Positions 7,571 through 15,432 of a stretch of DNA of 64,000 bases are shown one piece after another. How positions within the stretch are numbered: the first letter of the stretch is position 1; the number at the start of each line of letters is the position of its first letter. The stretch covers positions 124,001-188,000 of the forward strand of contig NZ_JAVHUY010000015.1 in the NCBI RefSeq assembly GCF_031085175.1. The letters are read 5' to 3'. The position numbers and the translations under genes were made by a program. The notes beneath the pieces are model-generated. The model had not been told where the DNA came from and did not search any database. It saw only the letters and a program-made list of their open reading frames with translations. Source of the stretch: Phytohabitans maris (lineage in GTDB: Bacteria; Actinomycetota; Actinomycetes; Mycobacteriales; Micromonosporaceae).

Positions 7571-8182
7571 TCAGCCGGACCGGTCGAGCAGTGGATCGCT
7601 CCCGCTGGCTTTGTCGGCGAGCGGGTCGATCCGCGCCGTGAAGGAGTACGGCGGAAGGGGACCGGTGGCGCGTACGCGGCCGCGGCCCGCCAGCGCGTGG
7701 TCGAGCGCCGCCACCCGGGAGAGGAACGTGTCCACTGTGTCCTCTTCGACCAGGAACCGCCCGTCCGACGCGCGCACGGCGAGCGGGCGCAGCGCCTCGT
7801 ACACGTCACCGGTCCCCGTTGCCGGGTGGACCCCCACATCCACCTCCACCCGGCCGGCCACCTGGGCGAGAGCGTCCAGGTGGCGTGATGCGCACCCGCG
7901 CAGCGCGGCGCGGAGGGTCTGCTCGTCCGGCGCGACGGTCCCGTACCGCGCCGGCAGCACCGGTCCGCCCTGCCACAGGCAGTCCAGGACGAGCTGGTGC
8001 GCGAGCAGGTCGCGGGGGCGGGCCCGGAGCCAGCCGGGCGCGGCGGCGACCACGCCGGCGGTCGAACCGGCCGGCACCCGCCACACCGCGGCGTCCGGCC
8101 CGCCGAGCCCGACCAGCTCGGCCGGCTGGGCGGGGTGGTCGTCCGCCACCACCCCGAAGACGTACACGGCTGAGCCGTTCAC
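7571..8182 (-). CDS. Orphan GvpL/GvpF-family protein
   Basis: About 203 residues from GTG 8182, chosen because the family N-terminus (YVFGVV) begins just after it; an upstream start at 8278 is possible but would overlap the ArsR start. Family marks are the alternating aromatic N-terminus, the central LPARYGTVAPDEQTLRAAL segment and the C-terminal GPLPPYSF region of gas-vesicle accessory proteins GvpL/GvpF. No GvpA, GvpN or other vesicle gene is nearby, so the protein probably has another job. It lies 21 bp upstream of the anti-sigma/sigma pair in the same direction and is likely co-transcribed with it. Confidence 0.75.
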   Translation of the reverse strand: MNGSAVYVFGVVADDHPAQPAELVGLGGPDAAVWRVPAGSTAGVVAAAPGWLRARPRDLLAHQLVLDCLWQGGPVLPARYGTVAPDEQTLRAALRGCASRHLDALAQVAGRVEVDVGVHPATGTGDVYEALRPLAVRASDGRFLVEEDTVDTFLSRVAALDHALAGRGRVRATGPLPPYSFTARIDPLADKASGSDPLLDRSG

Positions 8183-8245
8183 GCGATCAGTACGCGCCCC
8201 GGTGGGCCCCGGATCACTTGACGCGCGCACTTTCAGCGGGTAGAA

Positions 8246-8273
8246 AACCAGAAGGTTATGAAACCAAGAGGTT
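8246..8273. promoter_or_regulatory. Double inverted-repeat operator upstream of the ArsR gene
   Basis: Two copies of AACC-N4-GGTT (8246-8257 and 8262-8273) lie 16 bp apart, ending 4 bp before the ArsR start codon and between divergent genes. The spacing places two dimer sites about one and a half helical turns apart. The position suggests autorepression of the ArsR operon, and perhaps control of the divergent GvpL/F gene. Confidence 0.7.
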
Positions 8274-8277
8274 ATCA

Positions 8278-8625
8278 ATGGGTACCGATCTGCTCGACAC
8301 CACGTTCGCGGCGCTCGCCGACCCGACCCGGCGGGCGATCCTGACCCGCCTGGCCGCCGGGGAGGCGACGGTCACCGAGCTGGCCGCGCCGTTCCGGATG
8401 AGCCAGCCGGCGATCTCCAAGCACCTCAAGGTGCTGGAGCGCGCCGGGCTCGTCTCCCGCGGCCGGGACGCCCAGCGGCGGCCGTGCCGGCTGGAGGCCC
8501 GCCCGCTCAAGGCGGCGGTCGACTGGCTGGAGGGCTACCGCGACTACTGGGAGGAGAGCTACCAGCGGCTCGACGCGCTGCTCACGACGCTGCGCGAGGC
8601 CGCGCCCCGGGAGGGTGAGGCATGA
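8278..8625 (+). CDS. ArsR-family winged-helix repressor
   Basis: 115 residues, a compact winged helix: N-terminal DPTRRAILTRLAAGEATVTEL, recognition helix MSQPAISKHLKVLERAGLV and a C-terminal amphipathic helix. No metal-binding cysteines are present. This matches the SRPBCC-linked group of ArsR proteins that control neighbouring AHSA1-like genes rather than metal-responsive members. It heads a three-gene operon with 4-bp ATGA overlaps (next gene at 8622). The operator pair immediately upstream implies autorepression. Confidence 0.92.
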   Translation: MGTDLLDTTFAALADPTRRAILTRLAAGEATVTELAAPFRMSQPAISKHLKVLERAGLVSRGRDAQRRPCRLEARPLKAAVDWLEGYRDYWEESYQRLDALLTTLREAAPREGEA

Positions 8626-9098
8626 GCGTCGTGGTCAGCACGCCGTCCGACCGGGAGATCGTGCTGGCCCGCTCGTTCGAGGCGCCGCCGCCGCTGGTCT
8701 TCGCCGCCTTCACCCGCCCCGACCTGCTCACGAGGTGGTACGGCGCGCGCGGCTGGCACCTGGTCTCCTGCGACCTCGACCTCCGGGTGGGCGGCGCCTA
8801 CCGGTTCGTGTCCGAGGGGCCGGGCGGCGAGCGGATGGCGCAGAGCGGCGTCTACCGCGCGGTCGAGCCGCCCACCCGGCTGGTGCTCACCGAGCTCTTC
8901 GACGACCAGTCGTACCCCGGCGAGACCGTGATCACCCACGAGTTCGCCGAGCGGGCCGGCCGCACCGACCTGACCACCACCGTGCGCTACGCGACCCCGC
9001 AGGGGCGTGACCGCGCGCTGCGCTACCCGATGGCCCGCGGCGTGGGCGAGAGCTTCGCCCGCCTCGACCAACTACTCGAAGGGATTGGACCGCGATGA
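8622..9098 (+). CDS. SRPBCC/AHSA1-like domain protein
   Basis: 158 residues with the helix-grip fold typical of AHSA1 homologues: REIVLARSFEAPPPLVFAAFT at the N-terminus, TRWYGARGW, a DLRVGGAYRFV strand and a C-terminal helix (GVGESFARLDQLLEG). Such proteins bind small hydrophobic ligands in a deep cavity, and most are uncharacterised. It overlaps the ArsR gene by 4 bp and the next VOC gene by 4 bp, so the three products are made together. The ArsR-AHSA1-VOC combination suggests a small-molecule or toxicant response, ligand unknown. Confidence 0.88.
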   Translation: MSVVVSTPSDREIVLARSFEAPPPLVFAAFTRPDLLTRWYGARGWHLVSCDLDLRVGGAYRFVSEGPGGERMAQSGVYRAVEPPTRLVLTELFDDQSYPGETVITHEFAERAGRTDLTTTVRYATPQGRDRALRYPMARGVGESFARLDQLLEGIGPR

Positions 9099-9502
9099 AC
9101 TGGACTCTTGAGGTCGTCGTCGTACCGGTGTCCGATGTGGACCGGTCGAAGGCGTTCTACGCCGACCAGCTCGGCTTCCACGTCGACCACGACACGGCGA
9201 TCGGCGACGGCGTGCGGATCGTGCAGCTGACCCCGCCCGGCTCCGGCTGCTCGGTCGTCATCGGCCGGGGCGCGGTGCCGGACATGCCACCCGGCTCGCT
9301 CAAAGGGCTGCAACTGGTCGTCGCCGACCTGCCCAAGGCCCGCGCCCAGCTCGTCGAGCGGGGGGTCGAGGTGAGCGAGATCCAGGTACTGGGGGAGAAC
9401 CCGACCCCGACCGACAACCCGCTGGACAACGTGGGCTTCGTCTTCTTCAGCGACCCGGACGGCAACTCCTGGGGCGTGCAACAGATCTCCGCCCGCGCCT
9501 GA
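9095..9502 (+). CDS. VOC-superfamily (glyoxalase/dioxygenase-like) protein
   Basis: 135 residues with the paired beta-alpha-beta-beta-beta modules of the vicinal oxygen chelate fold: VVVPVSDVDRSKAFYADQLGF at the start and FVFFSDPDGNSWGVQQI at the end. His and Glu metal ligands of true glyoxalases are not clearly conserved, so it may be a binding or resistance protein. It is the third gene of the ArsR operon, starting in the ATGA overlap at 9095. It ends 3 bp from the convergent propeller gene. Confidence 0.88.
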   Translation: MNWTLEVVVVPVSDVDRSKAFYADQLGFHVDHDTAIGDGVRIVQLTPPGSGCSVVIGRGAVPDMPPGSLKGLQLVVADLPKARAQLVERGVEVSEIQVLGENPTPTDNPLDNVGFVFFSDPDGNSWGVQQISARA

Positions 9503-9505
9503 CCC

Positions 9506-10621
9506 TCACACGCTGCGCAGGTCGAGGGTGTGCCAGGTGACGTTGGTGCCGGCGCTGGTCGACCACCACAGCACGCCGTCCCGGTACGACACGCGGCTCG
9601 CCGCCTCGGCGACCCGGACCAGCCCGCGGGTCTTCAGGTCGTAGACCAGCAGCCGCTGGCCGCCGACCGCGGTGGCGAGGGTGCCGGAGTCGCCGGAGAG
9701 CACCTCGAACCGGTCCAGCACCGCCACGTCCGCGATCGCGGCGGTCGCGCCGCTGTCGGACGCGGTCCGGCGGTCACTGCCGTCCGGGCGCATCAGGACG
9801 CTGCGCACCGGGGCGTCGCCGGAGAGGACGAACAGCCGGCACCACGCGGGCCCGCACCGGTCCAGCGTGCCGTCCTCGCCGTCGACGGTGGTGGTGCGCC
9901 CGGTCTCCAGGTCGCGGATCCGGGCCGGGCCGCGCTGGCCGCCGCCGCTGCTGACCAGCCAGGGCCAGCCGGCCAGCGCCCAGGTGCCGGGCTGCCGGGT
10001 CACCCGCACCGGACCGCCCTCCAGCGGCACCGACCGTACCTCGGTGACCGGCTCGGGGCCGGGAGCGGAGGCGGTCCAGTACAGCCGGCCGGCGGCGAAG
10101 ACGATGTCGTGCTCCGAGTTGGCGAAGGTGGCCCAGCCGGTGTCCGCGGTGACCCGGCGCGCCGCCCCGCCGGCGACGCCGGCCCGCCACAGCTCGGTCC
10201 GCGGCGAACCGTCCCGAGCGGTCACCGACTCCGCCCAGACCAGCTGGGTGCCGGCGCGGGCGAAGCCGGCGTACGACCGGCCGGCCCCGTCCGGTGGCCG
10301 GCGCAGCACCCGCACCGCCCCGCCGGCCGAGCGGAGCACCAGGCGCACGCCGCCGCCGCGCGGGTCGAGGGCGGGGCCGACCGAGGCGCGTTCGTCGAGG
10401 AAGAAGGCGGGGCTGTAGGCGGTGCCGTCCGGCAGCGCCCCGGGCACGGTCGCGCGCCGGGCCTGCGGCCACGCCACCTCGGCGGCCGGCGGCGGTGGCT
10501 CGGGCACGCGGGCGCCGACCGGCGCCTGGGCGAGCAGCGCACCGGCTGCGGCCACGGCGGCCACCAGCCCGGCCAGCCCCCGGGTGGGCAGGCCGCCCCA
10601 CGCCTTTCCCGCGCCAGTCAC
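9506..10621 (-). CDS. Membrane-anchored beta-propeller (TolB-like) protein
   Basis: About 371 residues from GTG 10621, chosen because it is followed directly by a hydrophobic N-terminal segment (LAGLVAAVAAAGALLAQ), a signal anchor or signal peptide. The rest consists of repeated beta-propeller blades with WD/YxWxxS-like strands (FARAGTQLVWAESV; FAAGRLYWTASAP; VSYRDGVLWWSTS) like TolB/lactonase-type propellers. One cysteine pair (CGPAWC) could form a disulphide, consistent with an extracellular location. No catalytic residues are recognised. Upstream lies a 371-bp gene-free, repeat-rich gap. Confidence 0.7.
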   Translation of the reverse strand: MTGAGKAWGGLPTRGLAGLVAAVAAAGALLAQAPVGARVPEPPPPAAEVAWPQARRATVPGALPDGTAYSPAFFLDERASVGPALDPRGGGVRLVLRSAGGAVRVLRRPPDGAGRSYAGFARAGTQLVWAESVTARDGSPRTELWRAGVAGGAARRVTADTGWATFANSEHDIVFAAGRLYWTASAPGPEPVTEVRSVPLEGGPVRVTRQPGTWALAGWPWLVSSGGGQRGPARIRDLETGRTTTVDGEDGTLDRCGPAWCRLFVLSGDAPVRSVLMRPDGSDRRTASDSGATAAIADVAVLDRFEVLSGDSGTLATAVGGQRLLVYDLKTRGLVRVAEAASRVSYRDGVLWWSTSAGTNVTWHTLDLRSV

Positions 10622-10761
10622 GCCCGCAACCGTAGCCGGCCCGCCGCGAGCCGGCCGCGACGGCAGCGGCGACGGGCCCTGCCCGCCGCGTCGCGCCGGG
10701 CCGTCGCGATCTGGAGACCTTTCGGGCCGCTGCCGGCTCCGCGACGCAAGCCCACGGCGGC

Positions 10762-10809
10762 GATCGTGGTATTTCAGTGCCCCTCCGAGGGCACCTGGAT
10801 ACCACGATC
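10762..10809. repeat. 48-nt hairpin repeat, family B copy 1
   Basis: Perfect 11-bp outer arms GATCGTGGTAT / ATACCACGATC enclose an inner GTGCCC/GGGCAC stem. A second copy with compensating changes lies at 32566-32613. Both copies are followed by TC and then GCG. Confidence 0.75.
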
Positions 10810-10859
10810 TCAGCGCCCGGTGCTCGCCGGGGGAGGGTGACCAGCGGCGGAGGGTGAGG

Positions 10860-10922
10860 CCGCGGGAAAGCACCCCAAGAAAACGCTCCGCTGCGCTCCA
10901 CGTTTCCCCGGGGACCCCGCGC
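10860..10922 (+). repeat. 63-bp dispersed repeat, family C copy 1
   Basis: Nearly identical to 31884-31946 in the opposite orientation. Its minus-strand translation contains GVPGETWSAAERFLGV, seen again from the other copy, but neither copy lies in a credible gene. Confidence 0.75.
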
Positions 10923-10925
10923 GAC

Positions 10926-10957
10926 GGTCCGGACCACCGCGGACGTCGCGGTAGCTC
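10926..10957 (+). repeat. 32-bp dispersed repeat, family D copy 1
   Basis: Begins GGTCCGGACCACC and ends GCGGTAGCTC. It matches 32395-32426 in the same orientation with a few substitutions, and here lies 3 bp after the family C copy. Confidence 0.65.
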
Positions 10958-10992
10958 GAATCTATTTGTTTCTCTGTTTGGGGCTGGGGCGG

Positions 10993-11892
10993 CTAGCGGC
11001 CGAAGCCGACGGTCAGTCCACTGAGGAGCTGGCGGCGGCCCAGGGCGTAGAGCACGACGATCGGGAGGGTGGCGAGCACGACGGAGGCGAGGACGGCGGG
11101 CACGTTGACGCCGTACTCGCCCTGGAAGGTCCAGAGCGCCAGCGGCAGCGTGCGCTGCTCGGGGCTCTGGGTGAGGATGAGCGGCAGCAGGAAGCCGTTC
11201 CAGATGGTCAGTCCATTGTAGATGGATACGGTGACCAGCGCGGGCCGGGTCAGGGGGAAGGCGAGCGACCAGAGCGTGCGCCACTCGGTGGCGCCGTCCA
11301 TCCGCATCGACTCGAAGAGCTCCTTCGGCACGTCGCGGATGAAGTTGGCCAGCACCAGCACCGACAGCGGCACCGCGAACGCGATCGACGGCAGGATGAT
11401 GGCGAGCAGGCTGTCGTACATGTGCAGGCGGATGATGATGAGGTACACCGGGATGATGACGGCCTGCAGCGGGATCGCCAGCCCCATCAGGAAGAGCACG
11501 TTGACCCCGCGCAGAAACCGGCTGGCCGCGCCGCCACGCACGATGGCGTACGCGGCCATGAACGAGACCAGCACCGCGGGGAGCACCGCGCCGAGCGTGA
11601 CCACCACGCTGTTGAGGAAGTAGCGGGCGAAGTCCGACTCGATCACCGACTGGTAGTTCTCCAGCGTGGGCTCGGTCGGCGGCGCGAACGGGTTTTCCTG
11701 GTAGTAGATGGTGCGCGACTTGAGGCTGGTGACGACGATCCAGTAGATCGGCACCACCACGACCACGAGCCACAGCCAGCCGGCGAGCCCGCCCAGCCAG
11801 TTGTGGCGCCAGGAGCCGCGGCCCCGGCCCGGCCCCTGCTCGGGCGGCGCGTCGAGGTCCACGCCGCGCTCCGGCGACAGCGTCGTCGACAT
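10993..11892 (-). CDS. Carbohydrate ABC transporter permease (MalG/LacG-type)
   Basis: 299-residue inner-membrane permease of the CUT1 sugar importer class. An N-terminal membrane helix (WLWLVVVVVPIYWIVVTSLK) is followed by a large extracytoplasmic loop and five more helices. The cytoplasmic EAA loop, which docks the ATPase, is visible as ESMRMDGATEWRTLWSLAFP. ATG 11892 was chosen because it lies 1 bp after the stop of the upstream permease; a start at 11919 would overlap. Third gene of a binding-protein/permease/permease operon that contains no ATPase. Confidence 0.92.
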   Translation of the reverse strand: MSTTLSPERGVDLDAPPEQGPGRGRGSWRHNWLGGLAGWLWLVVVVVPIYWIVVTSLKSRTIYYQENPFAPPTEPTLENYQSVIESDFARYFLNSVVVTLGAVLPAVLVSFMAAYAIVRGGAASRFLRGVNVLFLMGLAIPLQAVIIPVYLIIIRLHMYDSLLAIILPSIAFAVPLSVLVLANFIRDVPKELFESMRMDGATEWRTLWSLAFPLTRPALVTVSIYNGLTIWNGFLLPLILTQSPEQRTLPLALWTFQGEYGVNVPAVLASVVLATLPIVVLYALGRRQLLSGLTVGFGR

Positions 11893-11893
11893 C

Positions 11894-12820
11894 TCACATA
11901 CCTTCCATCTGGCTGGCACTCGCGTCGCGGCCGCCGAGCCGGCGCAGCAGCAGCGCGAGCGCGAGCCCGACCAGGACGAGGATGACCGCGATCGCGCTCG
12001 CCGGGCCCATCAGGTTGGCCTGGAAGCCGCGCTTGTACATGTCGAGGGCGAGCACCCGGGTGGCGTCGCCGGGGCCGCCCTCGGTGAGCACGAAGATCAG
12101 GTCGAAGAACGTCAGCGAGCCGACCACCATCAGCGTCGAGGACGTGATGACCGTGTACTTGAGCTGGGGGAGCGTGATGCTGAAGAACTGGCGCAGCCGC
12201 CCCGCCCCGTCGATCTGCGCCGCCTCGTAGAGCGCCACCGGGATCTGCCGGACGCCACCCTGGTAGATCAGCGCGTGGAACGGGATGAACTGCCAGGAGA
12301 CCACGAACACCACCACGCCGAGCGCGAGGTTGGCGCTGCCCAGCCAGTCCTGCGCCAGCAGCGGGATGCCGAGCCCAGGGCCGATACCGAAGTTGGGGTC
12401 CAGCAGCGCCTTGTACGTGATGGCGAGCGCCGCCGAGCTCAGCAGCAGCGGGATGAAGTACAGCACGGCCAGGATCTCGCGGTAGCGCTGGCGGCCGGCG
12501 AGGAACACGCCGATGAGCAGGCTCGCCGGCGTCTGGAAGGCCCAGGAGAGGGCCATCACCAGGAACGTCACCCACAGCGCGTGCGGCAGCCCGGGGTCGG
12601 TCAGCACCGCCCGCCAGCTGTCCAGGCCGGCGGGGTGGATGTCGCCGATGCCGTCCCACTCGGTGAAGCTGAGCGCCAGTACGCCGAAGAGCGGGATCAG
12701 GCCGAACGCGACGAAGACGGCGAGCGCCGGCAGCGCCATCCACGCCAGTGAGCCGCCACGCCCGCCGGCCGGGGTGGTCGGCGGCCGGACCCGGACGGCG
12801 GGCGGAGCGAGCCCGGTCAT
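11894..12820 (-). CDS. Carbohydrate ABC transporter permease (MalF/LacF-type)
   Basis: 308-residue permease with six predicted helices, beginning SLAWMALPALAVFVAFGLIP, and the EAA docking loop YEAAQIDGAGRLRQFFSITLP. It pairs with the MalG-type permease encoded directly downstream to form the channel of a CUT1 sugar importer. About 70 bp separate it from the solute-binding lipoprotein gene upstream (12892). The substrate cannot be read from sequence; the absence of a neighbouring glycosidase gives no clue. Confidence 0.92.
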   Translation of the reverse strand: MTGLAPPAVRVRPPTTPAGGRGGSLAWMALPALAVFVAFGLIPLFGVLALSFTEWDGIGDIHPAGLDSWRAVLTDPGLPHALWVTFLVMALSWAFQTPASLLIGVFLAGRQRYREILAVLYFIPLLLSSAALAITYKALLDPNFGIGPGLGIPLLAQDWLGSANLALGVVVFVVSWQFIPFHALIYQGGVRQIPVALYEAAQIDGAGRLRQFFSITLPQLKYTVITSSTLMVVGSLTFFDLIFVLTEGGPGDATRVLALDMYKRGFQANLMGPASAIAVILVLVGLALALLLRRLGGRDASASQMEGM

Positions 12821-12891
12821 TGCCTACCCCGCTCCGTCGCTCGGCGCTTCGCCGCCGTTGTGGTCAAGGTCCGTTGCCTCCCGACTCCCGC

Positions 12892-14235
12892 TCACTGACC
12901 GATGACCTGGTTCATGTTGTCCACGTACTGCTGCGGGGTGATCGAGAGCTGGAAGAGCTTGCTGATGTTGTCGAGGAGCTTCTCCGCGGCCGTCGGGCTC
13001 AGCGCCTGGTCCCAGGACTGCGCGAAGACCTTGGCGTTGCTCGCCGTCTGGTAGACGAACTCGAGGAACTCGGGCTCCTTCGAGCTGGCGATCTTGCTTT
13101 CGCTGCCCTTGACGATCGGTACGCCGCCGGTGTCGAGCCACTCGCCGACCTCGGTGTCGTCGAGTACGGCGGTGGAGAAGAACTTCTTCGCGGTCTCCTT
13201 CTGCTCGGCGGTGGCCTTGGCGGAGATCGACAGGTACTGCGCGGGGTTGCCGACCGTGTTGCTCGGGTCGCCCTTGCCGCCGTCGACGGGCGGGAAGTTC
13301 ATGTAGCCGATGTGGCCGCCGGAGACGAAGTCGCCACCCTCCTCGGCCATCGACCCGTACGTCCAGGTGCCGTGCAGCATCATCGCGGCCCGGCCGGTGG
13401 TGAGCAGCGCCTGGTCGGCGTTGGCGTCGGCCACGACCGAGGAGAAGCCCTTGACGAAGCCGTTCGCCCGGACCAGCTCCTGCATCTTGGTGAGCGCGTC
13501 CAGCGCGGCCGGGTGCGACCAGGCGTCCTTCTGGCCGTCGAAGACGGCCTGGAACACCTCGGGGCCGCCGATGCGGTCGAAGAGGAACTCCAGCCACATC
13601 ATGTTGGTCCAGCGGGACTGGCCGGCCAGCGAGAACGGCGCGATGTTCTTGGCGTTGAACTTCGGCACGAGGTCCATGATGTCGCCCCACGACTGGGGCG
13701 GCTGGGCACCGATCTTGTCGAAGGCCCGCTTGTCGTAGAAGAGCACGATCGGCTCGACCGTCTCGCACGGCATCGCGTAGATCTTGCCGTTCACCGTCGC
13801 GGCCCCGAACGACGCGGGGAAGAGCCGGTCCTTGACCGCGGCGTTCTGCGCGAACCAGTCGGTGAGGTCGTCGACCTGGCCGGCCTCGACCCAGCTCTTG
13901 AGGCCGCCGCCGCCCCAGCCCCAGATGATCGTCGGCGCCTGGCCCGCGCCGAGCGCGGTCCGGATCTTCGTCTTGTACGCGTCGTTTTCGAACGCGGTGT
14001 GCTTGATCTGGGTGTCGGGGTTGGCCTTGTTGAACCGGTTGACGGTGTTGGTCCGGATCTGCTCGGCGGGTGGGGCGGTCAGGAACCAGTAGCTGGCCTC
14101 GCCGCCGCCACCGCTGCCCTGACCCGGGCCCGAACTGCCGCACGCGGCGAGCGCCATCCCCGCGCCAGCACCCGCCGCCAGGTTGAGGAAGCCCCGCCGG
14201 GACATCGAAAGCCCGGACATCGAACTGTTTGCCAC
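12892..14235 (-). CDS. Tat-exported sugar-binding lipoprotein of an ABC importer
   Basis: 447 residues from GTG 14235, which has a GGAGG site 5 bp upstream; later in-frame ATGs are possible. The N-terminus has a twin-arginine motif (SRRGFLNL) and a lipobox (LAAC), so it should be exported folded by Tat and lipid-anchored. The mature region is a family 1 extracellular solute-binding protein: FNKANPDTQIKHTAFEND near the N-terminus, the ALLTTGRAAMMLHGTW segment in the middle, and a helical C-terminal lobe. It delivers a sugar or oligosaccharide to the two permeases encoded downstream. Upstream lies an AT-rich promoter region (14340-14400). Confidence 0.92.
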   Translation of the reverse strand: MANSSMSGLSMSRRGFLNLAAGAGAGMALAACGSSGPGQGSGGGGEASYWFLTAPPAEQIRTNTVNRFNKANPDTQIKHTAFENDAYKTKIRTALGAGQAPTIIWGWGGGGLKSWVEAGQVDDLTDWFAQNAAVKDRLFPASFGAATVNGKIYAMPCETVEPIVLFYDKRAFDKIGAQPPQSWGDIMDLVPKFNAKNIAPFSLAGQSRWTNMMWLEFLFDRIGGPEVFQAVFDGQKDAWSHPAALDALTKMQELVRANGFVKGFSSVVADANADQALLTTGRAAMMLHGTWTYGSMAEEGGDFVSGGHIGYMNFPPVDGGKGDPSNTVGNPAQYLSISAKATAEQKETAKKFFSTAVLDDTEVGEWLDTGGVPIVKGSESKIASSKEPEFLEFVYQTASNAKVFAQSWDQALSPTAAEKLLDNISKLFQLSITPQQYVDNMNQVIGQ

Positions 14236-14339
14236 GCTTACCTCCGTGGTCGTCCCGCGGGTGCCCGCAGGAGATCGATACCTCATGAGGTGTGCGGGCG
14301 GCCGCCGCGACGAACACGCGGCGGTCGCGCCGCACGAGT

Positions 14340-14400
14340 GCCAGGTTCCGGAGCGGCTATCGGAAAGTTTGCGTAAATATTTAGGTCAACATATGTACCC
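14340..14400 (-). promoter_or_regulatory. AT-rich promoter region of the sugar importer operon
   Basis: In this GC-rich genome the stretch stands out as AT-rich. Read on the minus strand it has TTGACC (about 14384-14389) as a -35-like hexamer and a palindrome TAAATATTTA (14374-14383) that could be an operator. No convincing -10 hexamer is seen. Confidence 0.4.
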
Positions 14401-14438
14401 GCGGAGTGCCTGTCAACGTTGCCTCGACGAGCGGGCGG

Positions 14439-15356
14439 TCAGGCCGGACCGGCGGCGACCGCACCGCGCTCGGCGGCGACCAGCTCCCGCGTGGCGGGCG
14501 CGACCTCCGCGGCGAAAGCCTCGATCGTGTACTCGTCGTCGGTGCCGAGGATGAAGCCGGTGATCCCGTACTCCAGGGTCAGCCCGGCCAGGTCCTCGGC
14601 CCACTGCTCGGCGGGGCCGTCCAGGAACGCGCGGCCGGTCGGGGCGAACCGGCCGGAGACGTTGAGCAGCCGCCGTACCGCGCCCGGCTCGCGGCCCGCG
14701 GCGACCGCGGCACCGTCGATGTGCGCGTTGAGCTCGGCGAGGTCCTCGACCCCGCCGGGCAGGTAGCCGAGCGAGGGGAGCCAGCCGTCCGCCGCGCGCC
14801 CGATCAGGCGCAGCATCCGCGGCTTGTACGCGCCGACCCAGATGCCGACGTCGTGCGCCGGCTTGGGCCCGCGCTTGGCGCCGTGCACGCGGTAGTACTT
14901 CCCGGCCACCCGTACCGGACCGGGCTTGTCGGCGGCCCAGATCTCGCGGATCACGGTGATCCCCTCCTCCAGGGCCTCCACCGCCTGGCCGGCCGAGAGC
15001 CGCCGGCCGCCCATCGCCTCGATGGCGTCCCAGAACCCGCCCGCGCCGAGGCCGAGCTCCAGCCGCCCGCCGCTGAGCAGGTCGAGGCTGGCGGCGCTGC
15101 GGGCGAGCACGGCCGGCTGGCGCAGCGGCAGGTTGAGCACGTTCGCGCTGAGGTGGATCCGGCTGGTGCGCGAGGCCGCGTACGACAGCAGGGTCCACGT
15201 GTCGTGAAACCGCGGCTGGTACGGGTGGTCCTGGAACGTCACCAGGTCGAGCCCGGCCCGGTCACTGGCCACCGCCAGGTCGACGGCGTGCGCGGCGGGC
15301 TGGTTGGTCGGCGTGACGAACGTGCCGAACAGCAGGTCGTGGCCGTAGTCGCTCAT
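14439..15356 (-). CDS. LLM-class (luciferase-like) flavin-dependent oxidoreductase
   Basis: 305-residue TIM-barrel flavoprotein of the bacterial luciferase-like superfamily, which uses FMN or coenzyme F420. Family marks are LFGTFVTPTNQP at the N-terminus, LVTFQDHPYQPRFHDTWTLL, the cofactor-binding LDLLSGGRLELGLGAGGFWD and GIWVGAYKPRMLRLIGR. ATG 15356 is used because the family start SDYGHDLLFG follows; the frame is open 30 bp further upstream. It is closely related to the N-terminal half of the next gene upstream, so the two probably arose by duplication, with one copy later fused. The reaction is unknown. Confidence 0.88.
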   Translation of the reverse strand: MSDYGHDLLFGTFVTPTNQPAAHAVDLAVASDRAGLDLVTFQDHPYQPRFHDTWTLLSYAASRTSRIHLSANVLNLPLRQPAVLARSAASLDLLSGGRLELGLGAGGFWDAIEAMGGRRLSAGQAVEALEEGITVIREIWAADKPGPVRVAGKYYRVHGAKRGPKPAHDVGIWVGAYKPRMLRLIGRAADGWLPSLGYLPGGVEDLAELNAHIDGAAVAAGREPGAVRRLLNVSGRFAPTGRAFLDGPAEQWAEDLAGLTLEYGITGFILGTDDEYTIEAFAAEVAPATRELVAAERGAVAAGPA

Positions 15357-15432
15357 GCCCGTCCTCGCTTCGCTGCGGGCGGGCACGAGGCTCCAAGCGC
15401 GCTGTGCCCAATGATTCGTTCGCTTCGCTCTC

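Larger units (their letters stand above)
10622..10992. other. Gene-free gap carrying three dispersed repeat modules
   Basis: No coding region is supported here. The gap holds a 48-nt hairpin (10762-10809), a 63-bp repeat (10860-10922) and a 32-bp repeat (10926-10957), all of which recur in the gap at 31.8-32.7 kb. The last 30 bp, before the permease stop codon, are T-rich. Confidence 0.7.

Noticed and set aside
7571-8182. Part of a gas-vesicle cluster
   Set aside because: No GvpA, GvpN, GvpK or other vesicle gene in the flanks.
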